A stretch of DNA of 64,000 bases. It comes from Ornithinimicrobium tianjinense (lineage in GTDB: Bacteria > Actinomycetota > Actinomycetes > Actinomycetales > Dermatophilaceae). Under the pieces are notes generated by a model that ran no database searches, was not told where the DNA came from, and saw nothing but the letters and a program-made list of their open reading frames with translations. The translations under genes and the position numbers were made by a program. The stretch lies in assembly GCF_014636495.1 (NCBI RefSeq), contig NZ_BMEM01000001.1:542195-606194 (forward strand), read 5' to 3'. Below, one piece after another: positions 24,342 through 32,776 of this stretch; position 1 is the first letter of the stretch, and every line of letters begins with the position of its first letter.

Positions 24342-24525
24342 CGCTCGACGAGCTGGTTCAACTGCAGCATCGCGACGAGCCGACAGGTGAAGGCGCGGTG
24401 CACGCCCAGCTCGGCGGTGAGCTCGGCGACGCTGACCCGTGCGGCCCGCCGGCGAAGAGCCCGAGCACGGTCAGGCCCCGGTCCAGGGTCTGCGGGGGCG
24501 CGCTCTCGGGGGCGCATCGTGGCAC
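24342..24525 (-). pseudogene. Frameshifted remnant of an IclR-family regulator (N-terminus)
   Basis: Minus-strand translation shows PPQTLDRGLTVLGLFAGG in one frame and then, after a +/-1 shift near 24437-24445, VSVAELTAELGVHRAF and RLVAMLQLNQLVERAS. Together these make the helix-turn-helix end of an IclR regulator. The effector-binding domain is missing, and LivF-like sequence follows. It lies directly downstream of the dehydroshikimate dehydratase gene. Confidence 0.6.
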
Positions 24526-24542
24526 GGGGTCGCCGGCGAACC

Positions 24543-26381
24543 TCAGCTTCGGACGTCGGCCCGCGCCTGCGCCGCCAGCCGGAAGGGAGCGTTGCGGGCG
24601 CCGAAGCCGGCGTAACCGTCGACGCGCTGCACGAACTCCAGAAAAACGCCGCCGACGGTCTGCGTGAACAGCTGCAGGTAACGCCCTGCGCCCACCTCGT
24701 CGACGAGGACGGCGCGGCTGCGCCACCGCTCCACGTCCTCGTCGGCGAACGCGTAGAGAGCCTGGAGGTCCTCGTAGTAGTTGTCACCCACGTGCAGGAG
24801 CGGCACCCCCTGACGCTGCAGGTGGTCGGCCATCGCGACGATGTCGTCGGTCTGGAAGGCGATGTGCTGGGTCCCGTCCCGCACGGGCGCGCCGTGCTCC
24901 TGGGCGCGTCGCGGCTGGACGTTGAGCACGACGGCGACCTCGCGTCCGCAGCTGGTCATGGCTTGCGAGCGCACGAGGCCGTAGGGGTCGGCGACGTCGT
25001 TGCTCGGCAGACTGTCGAGCCCGCCGACCGCGGTCCAGAACAGGGTCGCTCCGTCGAACTCGTGCCACGGCTGGGTCAGCGCGACGTGGTCGATCCCGAG
25101 CAGTCCCGGGACGCCGACGCCGGCGGGCGGGTGCGCGGGCAGCTCGGCGGGACAGAAGGTGACCCGGGTGCCGTCGGGGGCGTCGACGGCCTGCAAGGGC
25201 TGGCCGAGGGCCTCGACGGAGATGAGCTCGCAGCCCAGCTGCGCGGCCCGCGCGGCGGCGCGGGCGGGATCAGGCACGCGGACGCCCAGCCCGCTGACCC
25301 GGGCGACGTCGGCGTCGACGGGCCGTGTCGCGATCCAGACATCCTCGTGCACCCAGGCCGTCGCGTCCTCGGCGTCCTTGGCGCGCGCGAAGCCGACCGC
25401 GTCGACCAGGGCGGCGAGCGGCCCTCCCGACTCGTCGTCGAGCTCGACGAAAGCCAGGCCGCGCGGCGTCGGCGCCGGGGGGATCGGCAGGAGCAGCGAC
25501 TCCACACGGTCCAGCTCGTGGGCGCTGGCGCGGACTCCCGACGCACGCCGTGCGGCGAGGCGCCGGCGCATCCGGTCCTGGAGGTGGAGCAGCGAGCGGT
25601 GGGCGTCCCGCGCGGTCTGCCGAGCCGGTGCCTGCCGGAAGATGTCGTTGAAGACCTCCAGGGACAGGGGGCCCTCGTATCCCGCGAGCAGCGCGTTGAG
25701 CGCGACGCCGGGCACGTCGAGGCCGCCCTGGCCGGGGAAGCACCGGTAGTGACGGCTCCAGGGGAGCACGTCCATGGCCAGGCGCGGGGCGTCGGCGAGC
25801 TGAAGGAAGAAGATGAGCTCCCCGGGGATCTCCAGGATCCCCGCCGGGTCGATGCCGCGGGAGAGGATGTGGAAGCTGTCCAGGCAGGTCCCGACCGCGG
25901 GATGGTCGGCGTCGAGCGCCGCGCGCGCGGCCACCCGGTAGTCGTCGACGTGGGTGCCCCAGGCGAGCGCCTCGTAGGCGATCCGGGCGCCGTGCTCCTG
26001 CGCGACCTCGCCCATCGACCGCAGCTGCGCGGCCAGCTGCTGCGGCGCGGCGACGGCGTCCGGGGCGACGCTGGAGCAGACGAGCATCAGGTCGACCCCG
26101 AGCCGCCTCATCAGGTCGAACTTGTGGCGGGCCCGCTCGAGGTTGGCGGCGAAGCGCTCAGGGTCTCGCGAGTCGAGGTCGCGGAAGGGCTGGAAGAGGT
26201 TGATCCGCAGACCCAGGTCGGCGCACCGGTCCCGGACCTCCTCGGGGGACCAGGCCCCCGAGAGCAGGTCGTGCTCGAAGATCTCCACGGCCTCGAAGCC
26301 GGCCTGCGCCGCGGCGGCGAGCTTCTCCGGCAGCGTGCCGCTCAGCGAGACGGTCGCGACGGAGGTCTCAAGGGTGGGCAC
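24543..26381 (-). CDS. qsuB: 3-dehydroshikimate dehydratase, TIM barrel fused to an HPPD-like domain
   Basis: This 612-aa protein converts 3-dehydroshikimate to protocatechuate, linking quinate/shikimate use to ring cleavage. The N-half (1-280) is an AP-endonuclease-2-type TIM barrel with YEALAWGTHVDDY, CLDSFHILSRG and LEVFNDIFR supplying metal-ligand Glu/Asp/His residues. The C-half (about 300-600) resembles 4-hydroxyphenylpyruvate dioxygenase (GIDHVALTQP, GTQHIAFQTDD, GGVFLEFVQRV). Length and architecture match C. glutamicum QsuB (618 aa). The GTG at 26381 has GGAG 6 bp upstream and overlaps the preceding dehydrogenase gene by 14 bp. It is the last gene of the operon. Confidence 0.9.
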   Translation of the reverse strand: MPTLETSVATVSLSGTLPEKLAAAAQAGFEAVEIFEHDLLSGAWSPEEVRDRCADLGLRINLFQPFRDLDSRDPERFAANLERARHKFDLMRRLGVDLMLVCSSVAPDAVAAPQQLAAQLRSMGEVAQEHGARIAYEALAWGTHVDDYRVAARAALDADHPAVGTCLDSFHILSRGIDPAGILEIPGELIFFLQLADAPRLAMDVLPWSRHYRCFPGQGGLDVPGVALNALLAGYEGPLSLEVFNDIFRQAPARQTARDAHRSLLHLQDRMRRRLAARRASGVRASAHELDRVESLLLPIPPAPTPRGLAFVELDDESGGPLAALVDAVGFARAKDAEDATAWVHEDVWIATRPVDADVARVSGLGVRVPDPARAAARAAQLGCELISVEALGQPLQAVDAPDGTRVTFCPAELPAHPPAGVGVPGLLGIDHVALTQPWHEFDGATLFWTAVGGLDSLPSNDVADPYGLVRSQAMTSCGREVAVVLNVQPRRAQEHGAPVRDGTQHIAFQTDDIVAMADHLQRQGVPLLHVGDNYYEDLQALYAFADEDVERWRSRAVLVDEVGAGRYLQLFTQTVGGVFLEFVQRVDGYAGFGARNAPFRLAAQARADVRS

Positions 26382-27273
26382 GGTCGGCTCCTTCCAGGGC
26401 GATGAGTCGGTCGAAGTGCTGCGCGAAGTCGGCCGGGTCCGGTCGCACCCCGGTGAAGAGGTGGAACGACTCCGCCGCCTGGCCGATCGCCATACCCGCG
26501 CCGGTCGCCGTCCGGCACCCGCGCTCGCGGGCGGCGCGGACGAGCTCGGTGACGAGCGGGCGGTAGATGACGTCGACGAGCCAGTGCTCCGCGCGCAGGA
26601 GGTCGGGGTCGAAGGGCAGGCCCGGATGGTGGGCCATGCCGACCGGGGTGCAGTTGACGATCCCGTCCGCGCGGCCGAGCCGGTCAGGCAGGCTCTCGGG
26701 CGCAGCGCCGACGACGGCACCCCCGGTCGCCACCGCGACCTCCGAGGCCAGCGCGACCGCCCGGTCCTCGTCGACGTCCACGATCGTCAGGTCCTCGACA
26801 CCGAGGCCGACCAGGGCGTGGGCGACGGCGGCCCCTGCCCCGCCGGCGCCGACCTGGACCACGTGGCCCAGATCGGCGCCGGGCATGTCGCGCCGGAAGC
26901 CCAGCGCGAAGCCGGTGACGTCGGTGTTGTGCCCCACGGCCCGGCCGTCGGTGAAGACGACCGTGTTGATCGCCCCGATCCGAGCGGCTTCGGGGGACAG
27001 CTCGTCCACGTGGGCCACCGCGAGCCGCTTGCAGGGGTGGGTGATGTTGAGCCCGGTGAAGCCGAGGTGGCCGGCGGGGCGGATCAGGCCGACACCCTGC
27101 TCCGCGCTGAGCCCGAGCTCGGTGATGTCGACCGTGCGGTAGGTGTAGTGCAGCCCGCGTCGGTCGGCCTCGGCCTCGTGCATGCCGGGTGAGAGAGACC
27201 TGCCGATGCCGCCGCCGATGAGCCCGCACACGAAGCGGGTCCTGGCGGCGCTCGTCGGCGCCTGCTCCGTCAT
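26368..27273 (-). CDS. qsuD: Quinate/shikimate dehydrogenase (AroE/QsuD type)
   Basis: This 301-aa enzyme has the AroE fold. The substrate side shows GRSLSPGMHEAEADRRGL and NITHPCKRLAV with the catalytic Lys, plus NTDVTGF with the catalytic Asp. The nucleotide side shows GAGGAGAAVAHAL. The Cys-Lys pair in THPCK and the position beside a dehydroshikimate dehydratase and a TRAP importer favour the catabolic, NAD-dependent QsuD type over biosynthetic AroE. It oxidises shikimate to 3-dehydroshikimate or quinate to 3-dehydroquinate. The ATG at 27273 overlaps the TRAP binding-protein stop by ATGA. A dehydroquinate dehydratase is not in the window. Confidence 0.88.
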   Translation of the reverse strand: MTEQAPTSAARTRFVCGLIGGGIGRSLSPGMHEAEADRRGLHYTYRTVDITELGLSAEQGVGLIRPAGHLGFTGLNITHPCKRLAVAHVDELSPEAARIGAINTVVFTDGRAVGHNTDVTGFALGFRRDMPGADLGHVVQVGAGGAGAAVAHALVGLGVEDLTIVDVDEDRAVALASEVAVATGGAVVGAAPESLPDRLGRADGIVNCTPVGMAHHPGLPFDPDLLRAEHWLVDVIYRPLVTELVRAARERGCRTATGAGMAIGQAAESFHLFTGVRPDPADFAQHFDRLIALEGADRAHP

Positions 27274-28298
27274 CCGCCGATGGAGTTCTGGATCGTCTGG
27301 TAGAGCTCGAGCTTGTCGCCCTCGAGGTTCTCCTCGAAGTAGGCCTTGGCCTTCGCGCGGAACGCCTCGACGTCGACGTCCTCGACGATCTCCATGTCGC
27401 CGCTGCTGCGCCACTCGTCGAGGGCGGCCTGCTCAGCCTCCTCGACGCAGCCGGGCACCTCGCCGACGGCGGTGCTGACGGCGTCCTGCAGAGCCGTCTT
27501 CTGCTCCTCGTTCAGCTCGTCCCAGACGGGGCCGACGATGATCAGGTTGGAGTTGAGCTGGTGGCTGGACATGCTGAGGTAGTCCTGCACCTCGTGGAGG
27601 CTGATCGCCTGGATGTTGACGATCGGGTTCTCCTGCCCGTCCACGGTGCCCTGCTGCAGGGCGAGGTAGAGCTCCTCGTAGGCGACCTCGGTGGCCTCGG
27701 CGCCCATCGCCGCGGCGTTCATGAGGTACTGCTCGGAGTTCGGGAACCGCATGCGCAGCCCCTTCAGGTCCTCCGGCGTCCGGATCGCCTTGTTGGCCGT
27801 GAACTGCCGCGCGCCGGCCGACCAGGCGCCCAGCACGGTGACGCCGGAGGCCTCGTGGAAGGCGTCGCGCATCTCCTGGGAGTCCTCGCCCGCGATGAAG
27901 TCGCTGAGCTGCTGGCCGTCCTCGAAGACGTAGGCGCCGTCGATGATGCCGATGGGCTCGTAGACCGCACCGAGCGCCGAGGCGCCCTGCATGTCCATGT
28001 CGATGTCCCCGGAGACGACCGCGGAGATGCGGTCGGCGTCACCGCCGAGCTGGCTGGAGCCGAAGATCTCGACCTCCAGCCCCACGTCGGCGTTGGCGAG
28101 CTCCTCCTGGATGACCTTGGCCCCGCACTCGGACTGGGGCTGGGTGTCGGTGTAGCTGTGGGCGAACCGCAGGGTGCGGGTCTCCCCGGCGGCGGTGCCG
28201 TCGGTGCCGTCGCTCCCGTCGCCTCCGCCGCCACAGGCGGCGAGGGACAGGGGCAGGGCGAGGGCGGCCGCGGCGGCGAGCGTGCGGGTGGTGCTCAT
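27270..28298 (-). CDS. dctP: TRAP transporter substrate-binding lipoprotein (DctP)
   Basis: This 342-aa solute-binding protein has an N-terminal signal with lipobox SLAAC (Cys near 22) and a Gly/Asp-rich linker. The DctP core shows FAHSYTDTQPQSECG, SQLGGDADRISAVVSGDIDMD, KGLRMRFPNSEQ and ALQQGTVDGQENP. The last contains the region that binds the carboxylate. It delivers an organic acid to DctQM. Its operon partners suggest shikimate, quinate or a related cyclic acid. Confidence 0.9.
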   Translation of the reverse strand: MSTTRTLAAAAALALPLSLAACGGGGDGSDGTDGTAAGETRTLRFAHSYTDTQPQSECGAKVIQEELANADVGLEVEIFGSSQLGGDADRISAVVSGDIDMDMQGASALGAVYEPIGIIDGAYVFEDGQQLSDFIAGEDSQEMRDAFHEASGVTVLGAWSAGARQFTANKAIRTPEDLKGLRMRFPNSEQYLMNAAAMGAEATEVAYEELYLALQQGTVDGQENPIVNIQAISLHEVQDYLSMSSHQLNSNLIIVGPVWDELNEEQKTALQDAVSTAVGEVPGCVEEAEQAALDEWRSSGDMEIVEDVDVEAFRAKAKAYFEENLEGDKLELYQTIQNSIGG

Positions 28299-28337
28299 GG
28301 GTTCTCCTTCGAACAGTGGTCGGGGTGGTGGGTGGTC

Positions 28338-29612
28338 TCAGAGCCCCAGCTGCTCGGGCAGCCAGAGGGCGATGCCGGGCACGAGGATGATCGCGACCAG
28401 CAGGACGAGCAGCGGGACGATGAAGGGCAGGCTGCCGCGGAAGACCTGGCCGACCGGCACCTTGAGCGTGGCCGAGAGGACGAAGAGCACGGTGCCCACG
28501 GGTGGGGTCAGCAGGCCGATCATCAGCGACAGGATCATCACCACGCCGAGCAGGATCGGGTCGACGTCGAGGGTCTTGGCGATCGGCATGAGCATCGGGA
28601 TGACCAGGACCAGGATCGCCGTGGCGTCCATCACCGTGCCGAGGATCAGCATCAGCACCGCCACGAGCACCAGGTAGACCGTCCCGTCGCTGGTGAAGCC
28701 GAGGACCGCCTCGCTCAGCAGCTGCGGGACCCGCTCCAGCGCCAGGATGTAGCCGAGCAGGGCCGCCGAGGCCACGATCAGCATGATCGACGCAGCGGTG
28801 GTCACGGACTCGGAGAGGATCCGCGGCACGTCTCTCAGGGTGATGGTCCGGTAGACGAGCCCGAGCACGAACATGTAGCCCGCGCCGATGGCAGCGGCCT
28901 CCGTCGGCGTGAACGCACCGGAGAGGATGCCGCCCAGGATGATGACGGGGGCCAGAGCCGGGCCGACGACGCCCCGCGCGGCGGCCGCGAGGCGGGACCG
29001 GTCGAAGGGCACCTGCTGGATGTTGTCGTCGTGGCGGGTCAGCACCCACACGGCGATGCACAGCCCGAGGGCCATGAGCAGGGCCGGGATGACGGAGGCC
29101 GCGAAGAGCTTGCCCGTGGAGACGGCGGCCTGTCCGGAGAAGATCACGGCGGGGATGCTCGGCGGCATGATCGGGGCGATGAGGGCTGCCGCCCCGGTGA
29201 CGCCGAGGGCGAACGGCTTGCTGTAGCCGTAGCGGACCATCTGCGGCACCTGGACCTTGCCCAGTGCCGCGGCGTCCGCGACGGCCGAGCCGGACATCCA
29301 CGAGAAACCGAGGCTCACGCCGACGTTGACGTAGCCCAGGCCGCCCCGGACGCGGCCGAGCAAGGCCATCGCGAAGTCGTAGATCCGGGCCGCGATGCCG
29401 GCGTGGACGGCGATGACCCCGAGCAGGATGAACAGCGGCACGGCGAGCAGCGGGAAGCTGGCGATCGAGTTGCTCATCAGCCGGACGGCCTGACCCAGCG
29501 ACTGGCCCTCGACCATCATGTAGAGCAGGGACGGACCGAGGAAGGCGAAGCCGATCGGCACGCGCAGGGCGAGCAGGGCGATGATCGCCGCGAGCAGGAG
29601 GAAGACGGTCAC
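28338..29612 (-). CDS. dctM: TRAP transporter large permease (DctM)
   Basis: This 424-aa membrane protein has about 12 hydrophobic segments of the ion-transporter superfamily. Family blocks are LRVPIGFAFLGPSLL, SWMSGSAVADAAALGKVQVP, ALIAPIMPPSIPAVIFSGQ and GLLTPPVGTVLFVLSA. It couples sodium or proton flow to uptake. The GTG at 29612 overlaps the DctQ stop by GTGA. Confidence 0.93.
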   Translation of the reverse strand: MTVFLLLAAIIALLALRVPIGFAFLGPSLLYMMVEGQSLGQAVRLMSNSIASFPLLAVPLFILLGVIAVHAGIAARIYDFAMALLGRVRGGLGYVNVGVSLGFSWMSGSAVADAAALGKVQVPQMVRYGYSKPFALGVTGAAALIAPIMPPSIPAVIFSGQAAVSTGKLFAASVIPALLMALGLCIAVWVLTRHDDNIQQVPFDRSRLAAAARGVVGPALAPVIILGGILSGAFTPTEAAAIGAGYMFVLGLVYRTITLRDVPRILSESVTTAASIMLIVASAALLGYILALERVPQLLSEAVLGFTSDGTVYLVLVAVLMLILGTVMDATAILVLVIPMLMPIAKTLDVDPILLGVVMILSLMIGLLTPPVGTVLFVLSATLKVPVGQVFRGSLPFIVPLLVLLVAIILVPGIALWLPEQLGL

Positions 29613-30166
29613 TGGAAGGTCGCCTCTCCGGCCGTGACCTCGCCGAGGTCCGCGCGGTGGGGACCGTGCCGGAGCACCTGGACGACGGCGACGAGGGCGC
29701 GGACCGTCAGGCTGGCGAAGCCGATGGCGGGGACGATGAACAGCCAGGACATCGGCATACCCATCGCCGGGGAGGACAGCCTGGCCTGGGTCTGGACGAG
29801 GTTGACCGCCTCGGCGCACCCGCCGACGCCGACGGCTGCCACCACCAGCAGGGCGAAGACCTGGATGCCGGTGAGGAGTCGGTCGCTGCGCAGCCCGTCC
29901 ACGAGCTGCAGCGTGATGTGGTCGCCCCGGGTCAGCAGCACGCCCAGCACCGAGAACGTCATCCAGACCATGGAGAACCTCGCCAGCTCGCCGCTCCAGG
30001 ACAGCGTGGCCCACGGGCTGTATCGCTGGGCCGCCTGGATGAACACCATGGTGAAGATCAGCGTGAGCGCGAGGCAGCCGAGGGCGATCTCGAATCGGCC
30101 GAACCAGGCGGTCCAGGCGGGGGCCCGACCCGTGTGCGGCGGGTCGGCCAGGGGGGTCTCAGGCAC
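29609..30166 (-). CDS. dctQ: TRAP transporter small permease (DctQ)
   Basis: This 185-aa protein has four hydrophobic segments, with the family pattern RYSPWATLSWSGELARFSMVW and LLTRGDHITLQLVDGL. It pairs with DctM. The GTG start at 30166 has AAGGAG 7 bp upstream. It is the first gene of the TRAP-shikimate operon, with a recognisable promoter in the 125-bp divergent region shared with a LacI regulator. Confidence 0.88.
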   Translation of the reverse strand: MPETPLADPPHTGRAPAWTAWFGRFEIALGCLALTLIFTMVFIQAAQRYSPWATLSWSGELARFSMVWMTFSVLGVLLTRGDHITLQLVDGLRSDRLLTGIQVFALLVVAAVGVGGCAEAVNLVQTQARLSSPAMGMPMSWLFIVPAIGFASLTVRALVAVVQVLRHGPHRADLGEVTAGEATFQ

Positions 30167-30230
30167 CGCTTCAGCTCCTTCGTCCGAGGTGCCGGTCGCC
30201 GGGCGACGGCCGTGTCACGTGGTCCTAGGG

Positions 30231-30278
30231 ACGTTAGGAGGCCTCGTGCAACCACATCAAGAAGTTTCACAAAATTTC
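30231..30278 (-). promoter_or_regulatory. Promoter of the TRAP-shikimate operon with LacI-type operator
   Basis: On the minus strand TTGATG (30255-30260) and TAACGT (30231-30236) are 18 bp apart. Abutting the -35 box, 30261-30278 holds an 18-bp imperfect dyad with arms GAANTTT/AAANTTC. It also lies 13 bp before the divergent LacI regulator ATG, so one site could control both directions. Confidence 0.5.
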
Positions 30279-30291
30279 ATCTCGTGGAAGA

Positions 30292-31278
30292 ATGACGCGC
30301 GTGGCTGCCCGGACGACGATCTACGACGTGGCGCGTGCGGCCGAGGTCTCGCCCGCCACGGTCAGCCGGGCGCTGAGCCGGCCGGACGCAGTCCACCCGG
30401 AGACGCTCGCGCGCGTGCTTGGCGCGGCAGAGCGCCTGGGTTACCGCAAGGCGCCCGGCGCGCGGGCCGGCGGTGCGCGGCATACCGACACGATCGCGAT
30501 GGTGGTCCCCGACATCACCAACCCCTACTACTTCAGCGCGATCACCGGTGCCGAGCGCCGCGCCCAGGCCGCGGGGCTCACGCTGGTGCTCGTCAACTCC
30601 GAGGAGAACGCCGCGCACGAGCGACGCAACGTCGAGCGCCTGCTCGGCCGGGTCGACGGCTTCGTGCTGGCCTCCTCGCGGCTGCCGGACGAGGAGATCG
30701 TCGGGTTCGCCTCGCGGACCAAGGTCGTGCTCCTCAACCGCTGGGTCGACGGCATCTCCTGCGCCATGGTCGAGCAGGACCACGGCTCCCGGCAGATCGT
30801 CCACCACCTCGTCTCCCTCGGGCACGAACACCTCGTCTACCTCGGCGGACCGGTCAACAGCTGGGTGCGTCACCAGCGCTGGAACGCGCTGCGCGGCGCG
30901 GCCGAGGCCGAGGGCGTGCGGATCGACCTGCTCGGCCCCTACCGGCCGTCCTCGGTCGACGGGGGTGCGGCTGCCGACGCCGCGATGCGGACCGGTGCGA
31001 CGGGCTTCGTGGCGCACAACGACCTGCTCGCCATCGGTGTGCTGCAACGACTCCGGGCACGCGGGGTGGACGTGCCGGGGGAGGTCAGCGTGGTGGGCTA
31101 CGACGACATGTTCGTCGCCACGATCTGCACGCCGGCGCTGACCACCCTGGGCGGGGAGTACGAGGAGGCGGCGCGGTTCGGTGTCGAGCTGCTGCTCGAG
31201 GAGCGGCGGGACTCCCAGGTCGTGCTGCCCTCGAGCCTGACCATCCGGGGATCGACCGGACGCGCGCCGCTGGCGTGA
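30292..31278 (+). CDS. LacI-family transcriptional regulator
   Basis: This 328-aa regulator has the LacI helix-turn-helix IYDVARAAEVSPATVSRALS, a hinge (GYRKAPGARAGG) and a periplasmic-binding-like core (VVPDITNPYYFSAITGAE, FVAHNDLLAIGVLQ, VVGYDDMFVATICTPALTT). It is divergent from the TRAP, dehydrogenase and dehydratase operon and just upstream of the pca genes. It most likely senses an imported cyclic acid or intermediate. The ATG at 30292 and a GTG at 30301 are both possible starts. Confidence 0.88.
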   Translation: MTRVAARTTIYDVARAAEVSPATVSRALSRPDAVHPETLARVLGAAERLGYRKAPGARAGGARHTDTIAMVVPDITNPYYFSAITGAERRAQAAGLTLVLVNSEENAAHERRNVERLLGRVDGFVLASSRLPDEEIVGFASRTKVVLLNRWVDGISCAMVEQDHGSRQIVHHLVSLGHEHLVYLGGPVNSWVRHQRWNALRGAAEAEGVRIDLLGPYRPSSVDGGAAADAAMRTGATGFVAHNDLLAIGVLQRLRARGVDVPGEVSVVGYDDMFVATICTPALTTLGGEYEEAARFGVELLLEERRDSQVVLPSSLTIRGSTGRAPLA

Positions 31279-31292
31279 TCCATCTCACACTT

Positions 31293-31339
31293 GTTCGTCT
31301 GGCGAACGTCTGGTCAAGATGCGAACGCCTCGCTAGGGT
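31293..31339 (+). promoter_or_regulatory. Leaderless promoter and putative PcaR site of the pca operon
   Basis: TGGTCA (31311-31316), 17 bp, TAGGGT (31334-31339) precedes the ATG at 31346 by six bases, with no ribosome site. Upstream, GTTCG-N5-CGAAC (31293-31307) is a perfect inverted repeat, and GCGAACG recurs at 31321-31327 between the boxes. The pattern resembles operators of IclR-type PcaR/PobR regulators. Confidence 0.6.
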
Positions 31340-31345
31340 CCCTGC

Positions 31346-32173
31346 ATGGCGCTCACCGATGACACCGTGCGAGAACCGTCCGACGACGAGGTCTTCGCCC
31401 CGGCACCCTCGCCGCTGGACGTGCCGATCGCGGAGCAGAGCGAGATCTCCGAGGAGATCTCGCGACGTCACGCCGCCGCGCGACCCGGGCTGGTCCAGCC
31501 GGCCGTCGACTTCCGGCCCTACCGCAGCTCCGAGCTGCGCCACCCCACCAAGGACCTCCGGCACGCCGACCCCGAGGGCGTGGAGCTCTTCTCGCCGGTC
31601 TTCGGCCACCGCGACGTCGACCCGATCGAGTCCGACCTGACGCTGCACCCCGCCGGTGAGCCGGTCGGGGAGCGGATCCGGATCACCGGCCGCGTGCTCG
31701 ACGGCGACGGCCGTCCGGTCGCGGGCCAGCTGGTCGAGATCTGGCAGGCCAACGCCGCCGGGCGCTACGTCCACAAGCGCGACGCGCACCCGGCCCCGCT
31801 CGACCCGCACTTCACGGGGGTCGGGCGGACCATCACCGGCGCCGACGGCAGCTACGACTTCGTCACCATCAAGCCCGGCCCCTACCCGTGGAAGAACCAC
31901 CGCAACGCCTGGCGCCCGGCCCACGTGCACTTCTCCCTCTTCGGCAGCGAGTTCACCCAGCGCATGGTGACCCAGATGTACTTCCCCGGGGACCCGCTCC
32001 TGCCGCTCGACCCGATCTACCAGGCGATCACCGACCAGCGGGCCCGAGACCGCCTCGTCTCCGTCTACGACCACGACGTCTCCGAGCACGAGTGGCTGCT
32101 CGGCTACCGCTGGGACATCGTCCTGACGGGGACGCACAGCACCCCGATGGAGCCCGAGGAGGGCGAGCACTGA
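31346..32173 (+). CDS. pcaH: Protocatechuate 3,4-dioxygenase beta subunit
   Basis: This 275-aa iron-bearing subunit opens the protocatechuate ring between the hydroxyls to give 3-carboxy-cis,cis-muconate. The Fe(III) ligands are visible as Tyr141 (GRYVHK), Tyr180 (GPYPWKNH), His193 and His195 (PAHVHFS), in the family order. The Pro-rich N-terminal extension of about 35 residues makes it longer than the Pseudomonas protein but is common in actinobacteria. It is the first gene of the pca operon, with a leaderless start, and its stop overlaps pcaG by one base. Confidence 0.96.
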   Translation: MALTDDTVREPSDDEVFAPAPSPLDVPIAEQSEISEEISRRHAAARPGLVQPAVDFRPYRSSELRHPTKDLRHADPEGVELFSPVFGHRDVDPIESDLTLHPAGEPVGERIRITGRVLDGDGRPVAGQLVEIWQANAAGRYVHKRDAHPAPLDPHFTGVGRTITGADGSYDFVTIKPGPYPWKNHRNAWRPAHVHFSLFGSEFTQRMVTQMYFPGDPLLPLDPIYQAITDQRARDRLVSVYDHDVSEHEWLLGYRWDIVLTGTHSTPMEPEEGEH

Positions 32174-32766
32174 TGAGCGAGCACACGCAGGTCCACACCG
32201 CCGCGGGCGACCTCGTCCCGACACCGGGCCAGACCGTCGGCCCGTTCTTCGGCTTCGCGCTGCCCTACGAGCGCGGCCACGAGCTCGTCCCGCCGTCGAC
32301 GCCCGGGGCCGTCCGCCTCCACGGCACGGTGTACGACGGCGCGGGCGACCCGGTCCCCGACGCCATCCTCGAGATCAGCCAGGCCGGCGCGGACGGTCGC
32401 GTGCACGGCCAGGAGGGCACGCTCGCCCGGGACGGGATGACGTGGAGCGGCTGGGGCCGCTGCCCCACCACCCGCGCGGGCACCTACTCCTTCACCACCG
32501 TCGTCCCGGGCCCGGTCGACGGGGCGGCGCCGTTCTTCGCGGTGGTCGTCTTCGCGCGCGGTCTGCTCAACCGGCTCTTCACCCGCGCCTACCTTCCCGG
32601 CGATGACGCGGCCCTGGCGGCCGACCCGCTGCTGTCCTCCCTCGACGAGGCCGACCGCGCGACCCTCGTCGCCGTGGCCGAGGACGACGGCTCGCTCCGC
32701 TTCGACATCCGGCTCCAGGGCGAGGGCGAGACCGCCTTCCTCACCTACCCGCGCCACGACGCCTGA
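32173..32766 (+). CDS. pcaG: Protocatechuate 3,4-dioxygenase alpha subunit
   Basis: This 197-aa subunit lacks the iron ligands and completes the alpha-beta protomer. Family features are TPGQTVGPFFGFALPY at the start, HGTVYDGAGDPVPDAILEI, the AGTYSFTTVVPG strand and FARGLLNRLFTRAYLP. The ATG at 32173 overlaps the pcaH stop (TGATG), so stoichiometric production is expected. Confidence 0.95.
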   Translation: MSEHTQVHTAAGDLVPTPGQTVGPFFGFALPYERGHELVPPSTPGAVRLHGTVYDGAGDPVPDAILEISQAGADGRVHGQEGTLARDGMTWSGWGRCPTTRAGTYSFTTVVPGPVDGAAPFFAVVVFARGLLNRLFTRAYLPGDDAALAADPLLSSLDEADRATLVAVAEDDGSLRFDIRLQGEGETAFLTYPRHDA

Positions 32767-32776
32767 GCCGCTCGAA

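Noticed and set aside
27561-31640. A very long open frame on the plus strand (over 1300 codons) across the TRAP genes and regulator
   Set aside because: It is antisense to genes with clear family motifs. Its translation is low-complexity Arg/Asp/Gly/His sequence produced by high third-position GC.
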